Translations under genes and position numbers: made by a program | Assembly: GCF_002265265.1 (NCBI RefSeq) | Contig: NZ_NOIF01000034.1 | Coordinates: forward strand, 1 to 35,309 | Direction of reading: 5' to 3' | DNA length: 35,309 nucleotides | Origin: Photobacterium sanguinicancri | GTDB lineage: Bacteria; Pseudomonadota; Gammaproteobacteria; Enterobacterales; Vibrionaceae | In this document: positions 25,679-34,330 of the stretch, one piece after another | Layout of the letters: the number at the start of each line of letters is the position of its first letter | Numbering within the stretch: position 1 is the stretch's first letter | Notes under the pieces: model-generated | Seen by the model: only the letters and a program-made list of their open reading frames with translations | Database searches by the model: none | What the model was told of the DNA's origin: nothing

Positions 25679-26449
25679 ATGCCTTACGCAAATAATAGTT
25701 ACGTTGAGACCAATAAGCGGAAGTATGACTTCCGAGCGGAAATCCGCCCCGTGTTTCTCATGCTTGGTGTACTCGTTTCTGGTGGGATATTCAGCATGGA
25801 AGTCATTGCAAGCAAAGCGGATATATCAACCCAAGCTCATCAACAAATTCGCAGCTATTTATATCGTGATGTTGCCCGTTTTGCGGGGAGTATTGGCAGT
25901 AATGATTTTCGTATCGACCTAGATAAATCAACCTTATCCGACTGTAATACCCCATTTGAAATTAGCCGAAATAAGGCACGTCCACCGACGGGAAAAGTCA
26001 CACTCACGGTTGAATGCCAACATCCTAAATATTGGAAGTCACGCGTTAAAGCGGAAGTACGGGTTTACCAAAAAATCGTCGTCGCGAAACACACCATTGA
26101 GCGTGATCAAGTGCTAACCGCCAATGATTTTAAACGCCGTCGTACCGACATTTCTTATGTGCGACAGGGATATTTTACGACCTTCAACGAGTTGGATAAT
26201 CAAGTCAGTAAACGCAGAATTACGGTAGGGAAAATCATTAGCCCACGTATGGTGGAGTTTGCAAAATGGGTTGAGCGCCACCAAGAAGTGGTGATCGAAG
26301 CAAGGATTGGGGGCATGGCGGCTAGAATGAAAGGCGTTGCGTTAGAATCTGGTAGTAAAGGAGAGCAAATAAAAGTGAAAAACAGCACATCCGATAAAAC
26401 AATTTTAGCGACAGTTGTGGGACCCAAAAAAGTACAAACCCTGTTTTAA
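25679..26449 (+). CDS. flgA: P-ring assembly chaperone FlgA
   Basis: FlgA of 256 residues. A hydrophobic stretch (about 25-45, FLMLGVLVSGGIFSMEVIAS) is the export signal, but it is preceded by an unusually long charged N-terminus of about 24 residues; an internal ATG (25760) would give a more conventional signal, though without a clear ribosome site. The C-terminal SAF-type domain is clear: VVAKHTIERDQVLTANDFKR, KRRITVGKIISPRMVE and the closing GEQIKVKNSTSDKTILATVV. FlgA helps P-ring assembly in the periplasm. It is divergent from flgB (74-base gap) and heads the flgA-flgM-flgN unit. A small hairpin lies in its first codons (25718-25734). Confidence 0.92.
   Translation: MPYANNSYVETNKRKYDFRAEIRPVFLMLGVLVSGGIFSMEVIASKADISTQAHQQIRSYLYRDVARFAGSIGSNDFRIDLDKSTLSDCNTPFEISRNKARPPTGKVTLTVECQHPKYWKSRVKAEVRVYQKIVVAKHTIERDQVLTANDFKRRRTDISYVRQGYFTTFNELDNQVSKRRITVGKIISPRMVEFAKWVERHQEVVIEARIGGMAARMKGVALESGSKGEQIKVKNSTSDKTILATVVGPKKVQTLF
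25715..25734. repeat. Hairpin in early flgA nearly identical to the lafA terminator stem
   Basis: CGGAAGT/ACTTCCG (7-base stem, 3-base loop) at 25718-25734. The 20 bases 25715-25734 differ at one position from 13621-13640, the stem of the lafA terminator. No T tract follows here, and the segment codes for KRKYDFR, so it is not a terminator. Confidence 0.6.
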
Positions 26450-26553
26450 GCTTCTTTTAGGTTAGTTTTATAACAAAAGGCTAAAAAAGCAGTTAAGCTC
26501 TGTGACGGCTGGTCGCTGTATACCAATAACCCTACTACCCAGTGAGTACATTC

Positions 26554-26829
26554 ATGATTGGAAAAATTCACAACTCTGTATCGCTGCCTGTTAACGCAGA
26601 AAACCGCTCGCACGCGAGTAAAACAGCAAGCTCAACGATGACGAAACAAGTCGAGTTAAGCAGTGAAGTACAGTCATTACAAAACGCGAAAGCCGATCTT
26701 CAAAACACCAGTGATGTTGATATGGATAAAGTAGCAAAAATGAAGCAATTACTGCAATCAGGTCAAGCGACAGTCGATCTTGATCAATTAGCAGGAACGA
26801 TGGTTGATTATTACCAAGGCAATCAATAA
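26554..26829 (+). CDS. flgM: Anti-sigma28 factor FlgM
   Basis: Small protein of 91 residues with the FlgM layout: a short N-terminal segment (MIGKIHNSV), an unstructured Ser/Thr-rich region, and the C-terminal sigma-binding part (VELSSEVQSLQNAK, then DVDMDKVAKMKQLLQSGQAT and DLDQLAGTMVDYY). It should bind LafS until exported through the finished hook. I chose the ATG at 26554 (GTGAG 7 bases upstream), which aligns with FlgM starts; a GTG at 26542 is in frame. A 104-base gap after flgA suggests a separate promoter, but I find no good sigma28 site. Confidence 0.9.
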   Translation: MIGKIHNSVSLPVNAENRSHASKTASSTMTKQVELSSEVQSLQNAKADLQNTSDVDMDKVAKMKQLLQSGQATVDLDQLAGTMVDYYQGNQ

Positions 26830-27263
26830 TGAGCGACACCAGTAGCTTGGTTAAAACCTTGCTCAATGAACTGAATCAAGACGTTGCCCACTATCAACAA
26901 TTAGTGGCTCAACTAAAGCAACAACATGTGCTGTTGGTTAATCGCGATAACCAAGCGCTGATCGGTCACAACCAACAATTACAATCTTTGATGGCATTGT
27001 TAAACCAGCACGCGACGAATCGCCATGCTATTTTAACCCGATTAGGCGTCACCGCTGATAATGACGGTATGCAGAAGCTATTGAAGAAACTGCCACAACA
27101 AGTGCAGCAAAAAGGCATGATGTTATGGCAAAAACTGTATGAGCAAACATTGGCCTGCCAAGACCTAAATAATACCAATGGGCGTTTATTAGCGCAGCAA
27201 AAGCAGTTGATTGATCGGTTACTCAAACCCGAGCAACAATACTGCTATGGCCCCGGCGAGTAA
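26829..27263 (+). CDS. flgN: FlgK/FlgL export chaperone FlgN
   Basis: Helical, Gln/Leu-rich protein of 144 residues with the FlgN pattern (VKTLLNELNQDVAHYQQLVA, LLVNRDNQALIGHNQQLQSL). It is the predicted export chaperone of FlgK and FlgL. Its ATG overlaps the flgM stop (TAATG). Ends 26 bases from the convergent fliJ stop, without a visible terminator between them. Confidence 0.9.
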   Translation: MSDTSSLVKTLLNELNQDVAHYQQLVAQLKQQHVLLVNRDNQALIGHNQQLQSLMALLNQHATNRHAILTRLGVTADNDGMQKLLKKLPQQVQQKGMMLWQKLYEQTLACQDLNNTNGRLLAQQKQLIDRLLKPEQQYCYGPGE

Positions 27264-27274
27264 TCGTACGCTAC

Positions 27275-27321
27275 TCGCTGGTGGTAAAATTATGTTAATC
27301 GCTGGCGATAAAATTTGTTGG
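27275..27321. repeat. Imperfect 24-base tandem repeat at the fliJ/flgN convergence
   Basis: TCGCTGGTGGTAAAATTATG (from 27275) is followed 24 bases later by TCGCTGGCGATAAAATTTG (from 27299); the second copy includes the last codons of fliJ. It may reflect a small duplication that trimmed or extended the fliJ C-terminus. Confidence 0.5.
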
Positions 27322-27724
27322 CAGAGAGTTCATCAAGGATCTTTTGCTGCTGACGTTCTTGCTTTAGCGCGATCTGATTTTGACGTTTCTCGATGATCTT
27401 CTCCCCCATCCGCACTTGGCAATGCTGCTGTACCAAGCGTTCATTAGTGGTTCGCAATTCTACGGCTGACATCGCTAATTCATGACGCTGTAAATTAGTT
27501 AAATTATCCAGCTGATAACGAAAACGTCCGATCCCTTTTAGCATCAATGCCGATGCTTGCTGACCACCTTCAATACAGTACTCACCCGATAGGCTTTCAA
27601 GTAATTCTAATCGCTGTTGATGGGCTTGATGCTGGCTATTAATCTGACCGTATTCTTGTTGAATGGTATCAAATTGGCGCTGTTGCTGTTCCCGCCAATG
27701 TTGCAGCATTTTCACTCGTCGCAT
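27290..27724 (-). CDS. fliJ: Flagellar export protein FliJ
   Basis: Coiled-coil protein of 144 residues with the FliJ layout (DTIQQEYGQINSQHQAHQQR, LERLVQQHCQVRMGEKIIEK-like second helix, then QERQQQKILDELSANKFYRQ). FliJ is the central stalk of the export ATPase ring formed by FliI and escorts chaperones. ATG with AAGGA upstream, 10 bases after fliI. Last gene of the motY-lafK-fliE-J unit. Confidence 0.9.
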   Translation of the reverse strand: MRRVKMLQHWREQQQRQFDTIQQEYGQINSQHQAHQQRLELLESLSGEYCIEGGQQASALMLKGIGRFRYQLDNLTNLQRHELAMSAVELRTTNERLVQQHCQVRMGEKIIEKRQNQIALKQERQQQKILDELSANKFYRQRLT

Positions 27725-27734
27725 CAGAATTTCC

Positions 27735-29066
27735 TTACGTTAACTGCATCATGGCATGCTGTGTTTCTTCTAACATCACGCGCTCTTGCATGCCTTGCTG
27801 AAGAAACTGACAAATCGCAGGGTATTGCTGAACCGCTATATCAAGACTCGGATCTTGCCCCGACTGATAACCACCTAATGCAATCAAGTCTTGGATTTGG
27901 CGATAACGCGCATAGCGTTGTTTAATTTGCTGGGCTTGTTTTAGCTGCTCAGGGCTCACCACTTGTGGCATCGCACGACTGATCGATTGCTCGATATCAA
28001 TCGCGGGGTAATGCCCTTGTTCCGCTAATTCACGGTTCAACACTATGTGTCCATCCAAAATAGCGCGGGCGGCATCGGCGATAGGATCTTGTTGATCATC
28101 CCCTTCCGATAGCACGGTATAAAACGCGGTGATCGAGCCTCGCTCCGTCGCGCCATTTCCGGCACGCTCCACCAACTGCGGCAATAAGCTAAATACCGAA
28201 GGCGGGTAACCTTTGGTCGCAGGCGGCTCACCCACCGCCAAGGCGATTTCACGCTGGGCTTGGGCGTAACGCGTCAGTGAATCCATCAACAATAAAACGT
28301 CATGACCTTGATCACGGAAAAATTCAGCAATGCGGTGGCATAAAATCGATGCACGCAGGCGCATCAAAGGTGGATCATCCGCTGGTGAAGCAATCACCAC
28401 GGCATTTTTCATGCCTTCTGGACCCAAAGAGTGCTCGATGAATTCACGTACCTCACGGCCACGTTCACCAATCAAGCCAACCACTGTAATTTCAGCGGTG
28501 GTGTTACGGGTCATCATGCCTAACAGTACACTCTTACCGACACCACTCCCCGCGAACAAGCCCATCCGTTGACCTTTACCGACACTCAACATACCGTTGA
28601 TGGCACGTACACCGACATCTAACTGCGTCGAAATAGGTAAACGCTGCAAGGGGTTAATAGTCTCACCTTGCAGGTTGATACGCTGCTCACCATGGATAGC
28701 TCCTTTGCCATCTAAAGGTTCGCCCAACCCGTTAAGCACTCGGCCTAACATGCTGTAACCGACATCAATTTTGCTGTCGCCATGCAAAGGTAAAACACGG
28801 CTGCCTGGGCGTAATCCTGTGGTATGACGGATTGGCATCAGTACCGATGCTTGACGATCAAATCCCACCACCTCAGCTTCCACTAAGGTGCCGTGATCAG
28901 TTTCAATCATGCAGCGTTGACCGGTACATAAGCGACACCCTACGGCTTCAAGGGTCAACCCCGCCATTCGGGTTAAACGCCCCCACGTGCGAGCAACAGG
29001 CACTTCTGGCACCTGTTCGACCGCAGAACTGAGGCGAGCATTCAGCTCTTGGAATAAATCACGCAT
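27735..29066 (-). CDS. fliI: Flagellum-specific ATP synthase FliI
   Basis: Export ATPase of 443 residues. Walker A GSGVGKS (173-179) and Walker B VLLLMDSLTRYAQAQRE (Asp262) are intact, as is the GEPPATKGYPPSVFSLLPQL segment typical of flagellar/type III ATPases. It energises export together with FliH and FliJ at the membrane gate. Start overlaps the fliH stop by 8 bases. Confidence 0.96.
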   Translation of the reverse strand: MRDLFQELNARLSSAVEQVPEVPVARTWGRLTRMAGLTLEAVGCRLCTGQRCMIETDHGTLVEAEVVGFDRQASVLMPIRHTTGLRPGSRVLPLHGDSKIDVGYSMLGRVLNGLGEPLDGKGAIHGEQRINLQGETINPLQRLPISTQLDVGVRAINGMLSVGKGQRMGLFAGSGVGKSVLLGMMTRNTTAEITVVGLIGERGREVREFIEHSLGPEGMKNAVVIASPADDPPLMRLRASILCHRIAEFFRDQGHDVLLLMDSLTRYAQAQREIALAVGEPPATKGYPPSVFSLLPQLVERAGNGATERGSITAFYTVLSEGDDQQDPIADAARAILDGHIVLNRELAEQGHYPAIDIEQSISRAMPQVVSPEQLKQAQQIKQRYARYRQIQDLIALGGYQSGQDPSLDIAVQQYPAICQFLQQGMQERVMLEETQHAMMQLT

Positions 29067-29769
29067 CGCTTAGTAAACTATCTCGAATCGAATCCATGCA
29101 GGTTTCTAACCGCTCTTCACTATCAGCGAAAGCTTCTGACTCACTACTGGTCACGCGACAACTACCAATCGCCAGCGTGTCGTCTGGCTGTAGTGTCCAA
29201 CTTGCCACTTGCTCTGGCACCAACTCAACCAAACGCTGGCAATCTTGCGGGTTTAGATAAATCACTAAATCCGGTTTTTGCTCTGGCATTTGTGCGAGGG
29301 TTTCTTCAATCAAGTGCACCATCTGACCTGGCTTCAGTGTCAGTTCAGCACGGATCACTTGGCGCGCGACCTTCTGTACCAAGTCACAGATCATTTCACT
29401 TTGCTGACGTACATGTTGCTGGAACACTTGCTGGATCTGCTGCATTAAATGATCAACCGATGCTGCAGTGCTCCCCATTTGTTGTTGAACCTGGGCAACA
29501 CCTTCACGAACACCTTGTTGGCGACCTTGCTCTAATCCTTGCTCGTGTCCCGCTTGTAGCCCTTGCGCGACACCTTCTTGGTAACCCTGCTCATGGCCTT
29601 TTTGCTGGCCATCTTGGAAGCCATTATGAAATTCATCTTGGTATGAGCCCGTTGTTTCATCACCAAACAAATCATCTTCTTCTGGCTGCATCAAGGGCGG
29701 AAAATGATAAGGTCGATATTGACCAAGCTGAGGATGCATAACATTGCTCGGCTGATTCTTTTTCATCAT
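29059..29769 (-). CDS. fliH: Flagellar assembly protein FliH
   Basis: FliH of 236 residues. The hallmark glycine repeats GxxxG run from about residue 48 to 92 (GFQDGQQKGHEQGYQEGVAQ, GLQAGHEQGLEQGRQQG) and are expected to form a long helix-pair. The C-terminal domain (VARQVIRAELTLKPGQMVHL, IYLNPQDCQRL, GSCRVTSSESEA) binds and regulates FliI. Two adjacent ATGs (29769, 29766); AGGGA upstream. 6 bases after fliG. Confidence 0.94.
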   Translation of the reverse strand: MMKKNQPSNVMHPQLGQYRPYHFPPLMQPEEDDLFGDETTGSYQDEFHNGFQDGQQKGHEQGYQEGVAQGLQAGHEQGLEQGRQQGVREGVAQVQQQMGSTAASVDHLMQQIQQVFQQHVRQQSEMICDLVQKVARQVIRAELTLKPGQMVHLIEETLAQMPEQKPDLVIYLNPQDCQRLVELVPEQVASWTLQPDDTLAIGSCRVTSSESEAFADSEERLETCMDSIRDSLLSDA

Positions 29770-29775
29770 TTATCC

Positions 29776-30783
29776 CTATTCCACCACAGGTTCACTAAAG
29801 AGCTGCAATTCAATCTCACCAGCATCAGCCAGTTGGCGCAGTATTTGTACCAGCTGGTTACGTGCCTCTTCCACTGCGCTCACACGCACACGGCCTTTAC
29901 CTTCCATCGCTTCACGCAAGTACTGGGCAGCACGTTTAGGCATAGTGGCAAATACTTTAGCCAGTAGCTCTTCATCGGCACCTTTAAGTGCGGTTGCGAG
30001 TAGATCTTGATCCACTTCTTCAACCAAGCGCTCAAGGGTATCTTCCGTTTGGCGAACCAAAATACTGAAGTTGTACATTTGCGATTCGAGCTGGGCGACT
30101 AACTCAGGGTCAATCTCTTTCAGCCCTGTCATGACTTTTAGGCTCTGATCACCTTGCAGACGATTAATGATGTCACCGGCTTTTTGAGTACCATCAATCA
30201 GGGTGCTATTTTGCTGACCGACCTGCGATAAGAATTTCTCCAATAACACGTGCACTTCTTGCATCATGTCTGGGTGAATTTCTTTTAAGTTCGCTAAGCG
30301 ATAGAGCAATTCATCAAGGTTATCTTGTGGCAGTTTCGCCAACAGCCCAGTTGCCACATCAGGCTCAAGGTACGCTAAGAACACCGCTTGCATCTGCGGG
30401 TGCTCACCTGAAATAAGTTCGGCTAATTTGGCTGGCTCTAACCACTGTAAACGCTGCAAGTTATGTTTCAGCGAGTCACCGTAAATCGCATCTAACAGCG
30501 GCTGAGACAATGACTGCCCCAGCGCTTTATTCAACGTACGTTCTAGGTAGCTACGAGAAGCACCTGAAATACCTGATTCACGTTTAAAATCTTGGAAGAA
30601 ACGTTGGAACACACCTTCCGCTTGATCTTTTTTCACGGCCGGAATACTTGCCATAGCAATCGATAATTGGCGCACTTGCTCACGATCGAGTTGCTGCAAT
30701 ACGTTAGCTGCAGCTTCCTCCCCCATGCTTAGCAATAAAATTGCGGCTTGCTCGATGCCTTGGTTGTTATTATTCGTCTGCAT
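29776..30783 (-). CDS. fliG: Flagellar motor switch protein FliG
   Basis: Rotor protein of 335 residues. The N-terminal domain carries GIEQAAILLLSMGEEAAANV, the middle domain has ELISGEHPQMQAVFLAYLEP (the EHPQ motif), and the C-terminal torque-generating domain has VFATMPKRAAQYLREAMEGK with charged residues expected to contact MotA. It links the MS ring (FliF) to the C ring. Start overlaps fliF by 14 bases. Confidence 0.95.
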   Translation of the reverse strand: MQTNNNNQGIEQAAILLLSMGEEAAANVLQQLDREQVRQLSIAMASIPAVKKDQAEGVFQRFFQDFKRESGISGASRSYLERTLNKALGQSLSQPLLDAIYGDSLKHNLQRLQWLEPAKLAELISGEHPQMQAVFLAYLEPDVATGLLAKLPQDNLDELLYRLANLKEIHPDMMQEVHVLLEKFLSQVGQQNSTLIDGTQKAGDIINRLQGDQSLKVMTGLKEIDPELVAQLESQMYNFSILVRQTEDTLERLVEEVDQDLLATALKGADEELLAKVFATMPKRAAQYLREAMEGKGRVRVSAVEEARNQLVQILRQLADAGEIELQLFSEPVVE

Positions 30784-32470
30784 CTTTCGGGGTTATCCAT
30801 TGTTTAACAACATGAGCGACACGTTCCGGTTCTTTTTCCGATAATGTCTGCAAGTAAGAGGTTTGAATTTCTAAACCCGTTTCAGGGCTTGGCAGCTCAG
30901 GCATACTACCTTCAGATACCACCGCTGAGCTTAACGTTGCTTCCGTCATTGCGGCTTTTTCTAGCGGCGCTTCTAATTCACTGTCTGAGGTTGCCACTGT
31001 ATTGTTATTGTTGGTATTGAGTGTCGCCACGTCGCTGCCAGTTTTACTCTCAGGTAAAACATTATCCAGTATCGGATCTTTACTGCGCTGACGCTCACCT
31101 GCTAATTGGCGAATAGCTGGACGCACCACAACAAGTAAAATAACTAACGCGACAATCGCAGATAAAATGTATCGTAAGTAATCCAACCATACATTTTGCA
31201 TCCACCACACCGGTTCTTCCGCCAATAGCTGAGCTTCCGCTTTATTAAACGGATAAACATGCAGGCTAAAACTGTCGCCACGTGCAGCTTCAATACCCAT
31301 CGCATCGCCCAACATTTGGCGAATACTGTCAATTTTAGCTGGAGGGAAGCTGGCAGGATCACCATTTAGCAACACAGATACACTTAAGCGTTCAATCTGG
31401 CCTTGCTGGTAATAAGTATGTTTCATGGTGCGATCCATGGCGTAATCACGTGAATTTTCACCACGCTCATTACCTGCATTTGGATCTTTTTCTTCATCGC
31501 CTTCTTCCGGTGGACGATTACTTAAAGCACCCGGTACACCTTGGGCTGCCTTGCCCACGCGGCGATCGTAAGAAGAGAATTCTGAACGTACAGTACCTTC
31601 AGGCGAATACAGTTCCTCTGTGGCTTCAGTGCGGTCAAAGTTCACTGCCGCAGCCACTTCAACTTGGAAGTTGTCGTTACCGACCATAGGACGCAACATG
31701 CGCGAAGCTCGGTTAATGTAAGTCGCTTCAAGTTTTTGAACGTAATCTAAGTAGGCGCTACTGTTTTTACCATGACGGCCTTCACCGACTAACGCTGACA
31801 ACAAATTACCTTGTTGATCGATCACGTTAACTTGATCAGGTTCAAGCTCGGGAACACTACCCGCGACAAGGTTAACAATCGCGGTGACCTGCTCTGTGCT
31901 CAAAGCTTGGCCTGGTTGTAATGAAAGAATGACCGATGCTGAAGCTTGCTCTTTATCGCGGCGTACAAACAACGTTTGCTTGGGCATCGCCAAGTGAACA
32001 CGAACGTTACGCACAGCATCCAGCGCCATAATACTGCGCGCTAATTCACCTTCAAGACCATGACGGTAACGAGCATTTTCAACAAATTGACTAGTACCTA
32101 AACTTGAATCTTGGCTAAGAATTTCAAGGCCTGCAGGTAATTGTGCCTCAACACCTGCCGCAGCAAGTGCCAGCCTTGCTTTACCTAAACTATTGCGATC
32201 AACCATTACGCTGCCTTTTTGTGGCTCGACGTAATAATCCAATCCTTTTTCTTCTAGTACTGCAATCACTTGGCTACGATCAAACTGCTCAGCTTCACCG
32301 TAAAGCGGGCGATACTGGCTACTGCCTTGCCATAAACCTAACACGACAGCTACGGTTACTAAGGCTGCGATGGCCGCTAACAAGCCCGCTAAACGCATAC
32401 CTGAAAATAAACGTCCCATTCCTGTTGGGCCTGCCATGTTTACCAATTTTTGCTTCATTACTTCAGTCAC
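30770..32470 (-). CDS. fliF: Flagellar MS-ring protein FliF
   Basis: MS-ring protein of 566 residues with two membrane helices (about 27-47 and 432-452) around a large periplasmic part (GSSQYRPLYGEAEQFDRSQV, EGELARSIMALDAVRNVRVH, ASVILSLQPGQALSTEQV). The cytoplasmic C-terminus (EPERVAHVVKQWI) is the FliG-binding segment. It is the first structure built. The given start is a GTG at 32470 with GGGAA upstream; an ATG at 32458 would give 562 residues and is almost equally plausible. Confidence 0.94.
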   Translation of the reverse strand: MTEVMKQKLVNMAGPTGMGRLFSGMRLAGLLAAIAALVTVAVVLGLWQGSSQYRPLYGEAEQFDRSQVIAVLEEKGLDYYVEPQKGSVMVDRNSLGKARLALAAAGVEAQLPAGLEILSQDSSLGTSQFVENARYRHGLEGELARSIMALDAVRNVRVHLAMPKQTLFVRRDKEQASASVILSLQPGQALSTEQVTAIVNLVAGSVPELEPDQVNVIDQQGNLLSALVGEGRHGKNSSAYLDYVQKLEATYINRASRMLRPMVGNDNFQVEVAAAVNFDRTEATEELYSPEGTVRSEFSSYDRRVGKAAQGVPGALSNRPPEEGDEEKDPNAGNERGENSRDYAMDRTMKHTYYQQGQIERLSVSVLLNGDPASFPPAKIDSIRQMLGDAMGIEAARGDSFSLHVYPFNKAEAQLLAEEPVWWMQNVWLDYLRYILSAIVALVILLVVVRPAIRQLAGERQRSKDPILDNVLPESKTGSDVATLNTNNNNTVATSDSELEAPLEKAAMTEATLSSAVVSEGSMPELPSPETGLEIQTSYLQTLSEKEPERVAHVVKQWITPKDADE

Positions 32471-32483
32471 TTAAGCATTCCCA

Positions 32484-32828
32484 CTACACAGGCATTTTCA
32501 TAACATCATCGTACGCAGTCAGGAGCTTATTGCGCACCTGCACCATAGCAGAGAACGCAAGACTCGCTTTTTGGCTAGCAACCATCGCGCCAACCAAGTC
32601 ATCACTCTGGCCGGTATCGACTGCTGTCATCTTTGCAGATGCATCACGACTTTGTTGATCGACGTTATTCAAGGTTTCAGTGATCACACTGGTAAAATCT
32701 ACGGCTTGTGTTTGCGGTGTAGTGATCGGATTTGGCGCAATTTGGATCGCATCAAATGACTGGATTTGTGCCTGAACTTCAGCAATTTGGCTTAAAGGCT
32801 GCTGCATGGCTAACACGTTATTTTGCAT
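32484..32828 (-). CDS. fliE: MS-ring/rod adaptor FliE
   Basis: FliE of 114 residues. The conserved C-terminal half (VDFTSVITETLNNVDQQSRD, then ASLAFSAMVQVRNKLLTAYD and MKMPV) is diagnostic. It anchors the rod to the MS ring and is among the first export substrates. ATG with GAGA upstream, 20 bases after lafK and 13 before fliF. Confidence 0.93.
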   Translation of the reverse strand: MQNNVLAMQQPLSQIAEVQAQIQSFDAIQIAPNPITTPQTQAVDFTSVITETLNNVDQQSRDASAKMTAVDTGQSDDLVGAMVASQKASLAFSAMVQVRNKLLTAYDDVMKMPV

Positions 32829-32848
32829 TACAAGGTCTCTAAAAATGC

Positions 32849-34330
32849 TTAAGAAAAGTTATAGTTATTCGCTGAAAGTTCAGCGCTTTGATTCGTAAGG
32901 ATTTGTTCTACATCCATACCCTGCTCACGCATCGTTTGCAGCTTGTACCGTAACGCACGCGTCGATACACCTAGCTCTTCTGCTGTTTTACTACGATGGC
33001 CATTAAAGCGACGTAAGGTCTCTATAATGGTATTAAATTCTGCTAGCTTGCGGCTTTTTTGTAAATTTGGTCGGTTGTTCGTGACCACCTCACTCACCGC
33101 ATCTACGCTTAGAGGTTGGTGTTCAATCGGCATGACTGTTGTCGTCCCGTTCATGGCAACCAACTCATCAGGGGGGGTACTCTCTGGCTCCGTCACCAAA
33201 GGTTGACCCGGTAACATCAAATCTTGTGCGCGGATCAAGCAGCCATGGCTCATTACCAAGGCGCGTTGAATTATGTTTTCTAGCTCACGGACATTGCCCG
33301 GCCATGTATAAGCCGTCAGTGCGCGTTTCGCCGAATCTGTAAAATGGGTAGATTCTTGCCCTAGCATCATGTGTCGCTTAAGCAGGTGCTTGGCCAGTGG
33401 AATAATATCTTCCGTACGATCGCGTAATGACGCACAGCACAATGGAAAGACGTTTAGACGGTAGTAAAGATCTGCTCTAAAGCGACCTTCCGCAACGGCT
33501 TTTTCTAGATCCTGATTAGTGGCAGCAAGAACACGAATATCAAGATTAATCTTCTGGTGGCTGCCTAAACGCTCAACTTCTTTTTCTTGCAGTACACGCA
33601 GCAACTTGGTTTGCAATCCCAGTGGCAGCTCAGCAATTTCATCCAGCAGCAGAGTGCCACCGTTGGCGATTTCAAGCTTACCTGGTTGCGCCGATGACGC
33701 GCCAGTAAAAGCACCTTTGGCATGGCCAAATAAAATCGACTCAATCATGGTTTCAGGAATAGCTGCACAGTTAATCGCGACAAAAGGTGCTTGTGAACGC
33801 GGCGATGCATTATGAATAAAACTCGCGAGCACTTCTTTGCCAGTGCCACTTTCACCATTGATTAAAACAGAGGCATCGGTTTGAGCAACACGCTGTGCCA
33901 ACTGCAATAATTGTTTACTCTGTGGCGCTTTTGCCACCATGGATGAACACGACTGACTGGTTTGCATAATACGCTGAACCAGTTGCCCTAAATGCGTATG
34001 GCCAAATGGGATCAGTAAATAATCGGTCGCACCAACTTGCAATGCGCGACTTACCTGAGTGGCATGCGGCAATTCAGATAGCACGGCAATCGAGCCGTCA
34101 TAGCCATGACGACGCACTAACGAAATAATATCCGCCGCTTCACTACCATCTTCCAGACACGCAGGAACCAATAGAAGATCCCAAACTTGCTGATCGAGAG
34201 TATTTAAACAATCCATCGGATTAGTGACTCGACTAAGTTGATAGCCTTCCGCTTCACCATTCGCCAAAACGTTATCAAGAACGGCATGCTGGGGATGAAA
34301 CATCAGTACTTGCCAAATTTTCCTTGTCAT
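32849..34330 (-). CDS. lafK: Sigma54-dependent lateral flagellar activator LafK
   Basis: NtrC-type activator of 493 residues. The AAA+ domain (about 130-370) has Walker A GESGTGKE (159-166), the sigma54-contact loop GAFTGA (206-211) and Walker B GGTLLLDEI (Asp230-Glu231). A Fis-type helix-turn-helix near the C-terminus reads KTAEELGVSTRALRYKLQ. The N-terminal receiver-like domain is degenerate: the phosphoacceptor position reads LLVPAC (55-58), and the usual Lys-Pro-Phe is IPF. So it probably acts without phosphorylation, as FleQ/FlrA-type regulators do. It should activate the flgB promoter at 25641. ATG overlaps the motY stop (ATGA), with AGGAG upstream. Confidence 0.94.
   Translation of the reverse strand: MTRKIWQVLMFHPQHAVLDNVLANGEAEGYQLSRVTNPMDCLNTLDQQVWDLLLVPACLEDGSEAADIISLVRRHGYDGSIAVLSELPHATQVSRALQVGATDYLLIPFGHTHLGQLVQRIMQTSQSCSSMVAKAPQSKQLLQLAQRVAQTDASVLINGESGTGKEVLASFIHNASPRSQAPFVAINCAAIPETMIESILFGHAKGAFTGASSAQPGKLEIANGGTLLLDEIAELPLGLQTKLLRVLQEKEVERLGSHQKINLDIRVLAATNQDLEKAVAEGRFRADLYYRLNVFPLCCASLRDRTEDIIPLAKHLLKRHMMLGQESTHFTDSAKRALTAYTWPGNVRELENIIQRALVMSHGCLIRAQDLMLPGQPLVTEPESTPPDELVAMNGTTTVMPIEHQPLSVDAVSEVVTNNRPNLQKSRKLAEFNTIIETLRRFNGHRSKTAEELGVSTRALRYKLQTMREQGMDVEQILTNQSAELSANNYNFS

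Noticed and set aside
26450-26541. Terminator or sigma28 promoter between flgA and flgM
   Set aside because: The best hairpin (AGC...TTTT with AAAAGGCT) has mismatches, and the best sigma28-like pair (TTAAGCTC with GCTGTATA) has both elements weak and a 14-base spacer.
29500-29640. Short repeats within fliH as a tandem-repeat or CRISPR-like array
   Set aside because: They encode the GxxxG repeats normal for FliH; spacing is not that of a CRISPR array. No CRISPR, tRNA, rRNA or insertion sequence was seen anywhere in the window.
29193-29741. 182-codon plus-strand frame inside fliH
   Set aside because: Mirror of the repetitive Gln/Gly-rich fliH coding sequence; no independent support.
32143-32658. 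171-codon plus-strand frame spanning fliF and fliE
   Set aside because: Antisense across two well supported genes and their junction; no domain.
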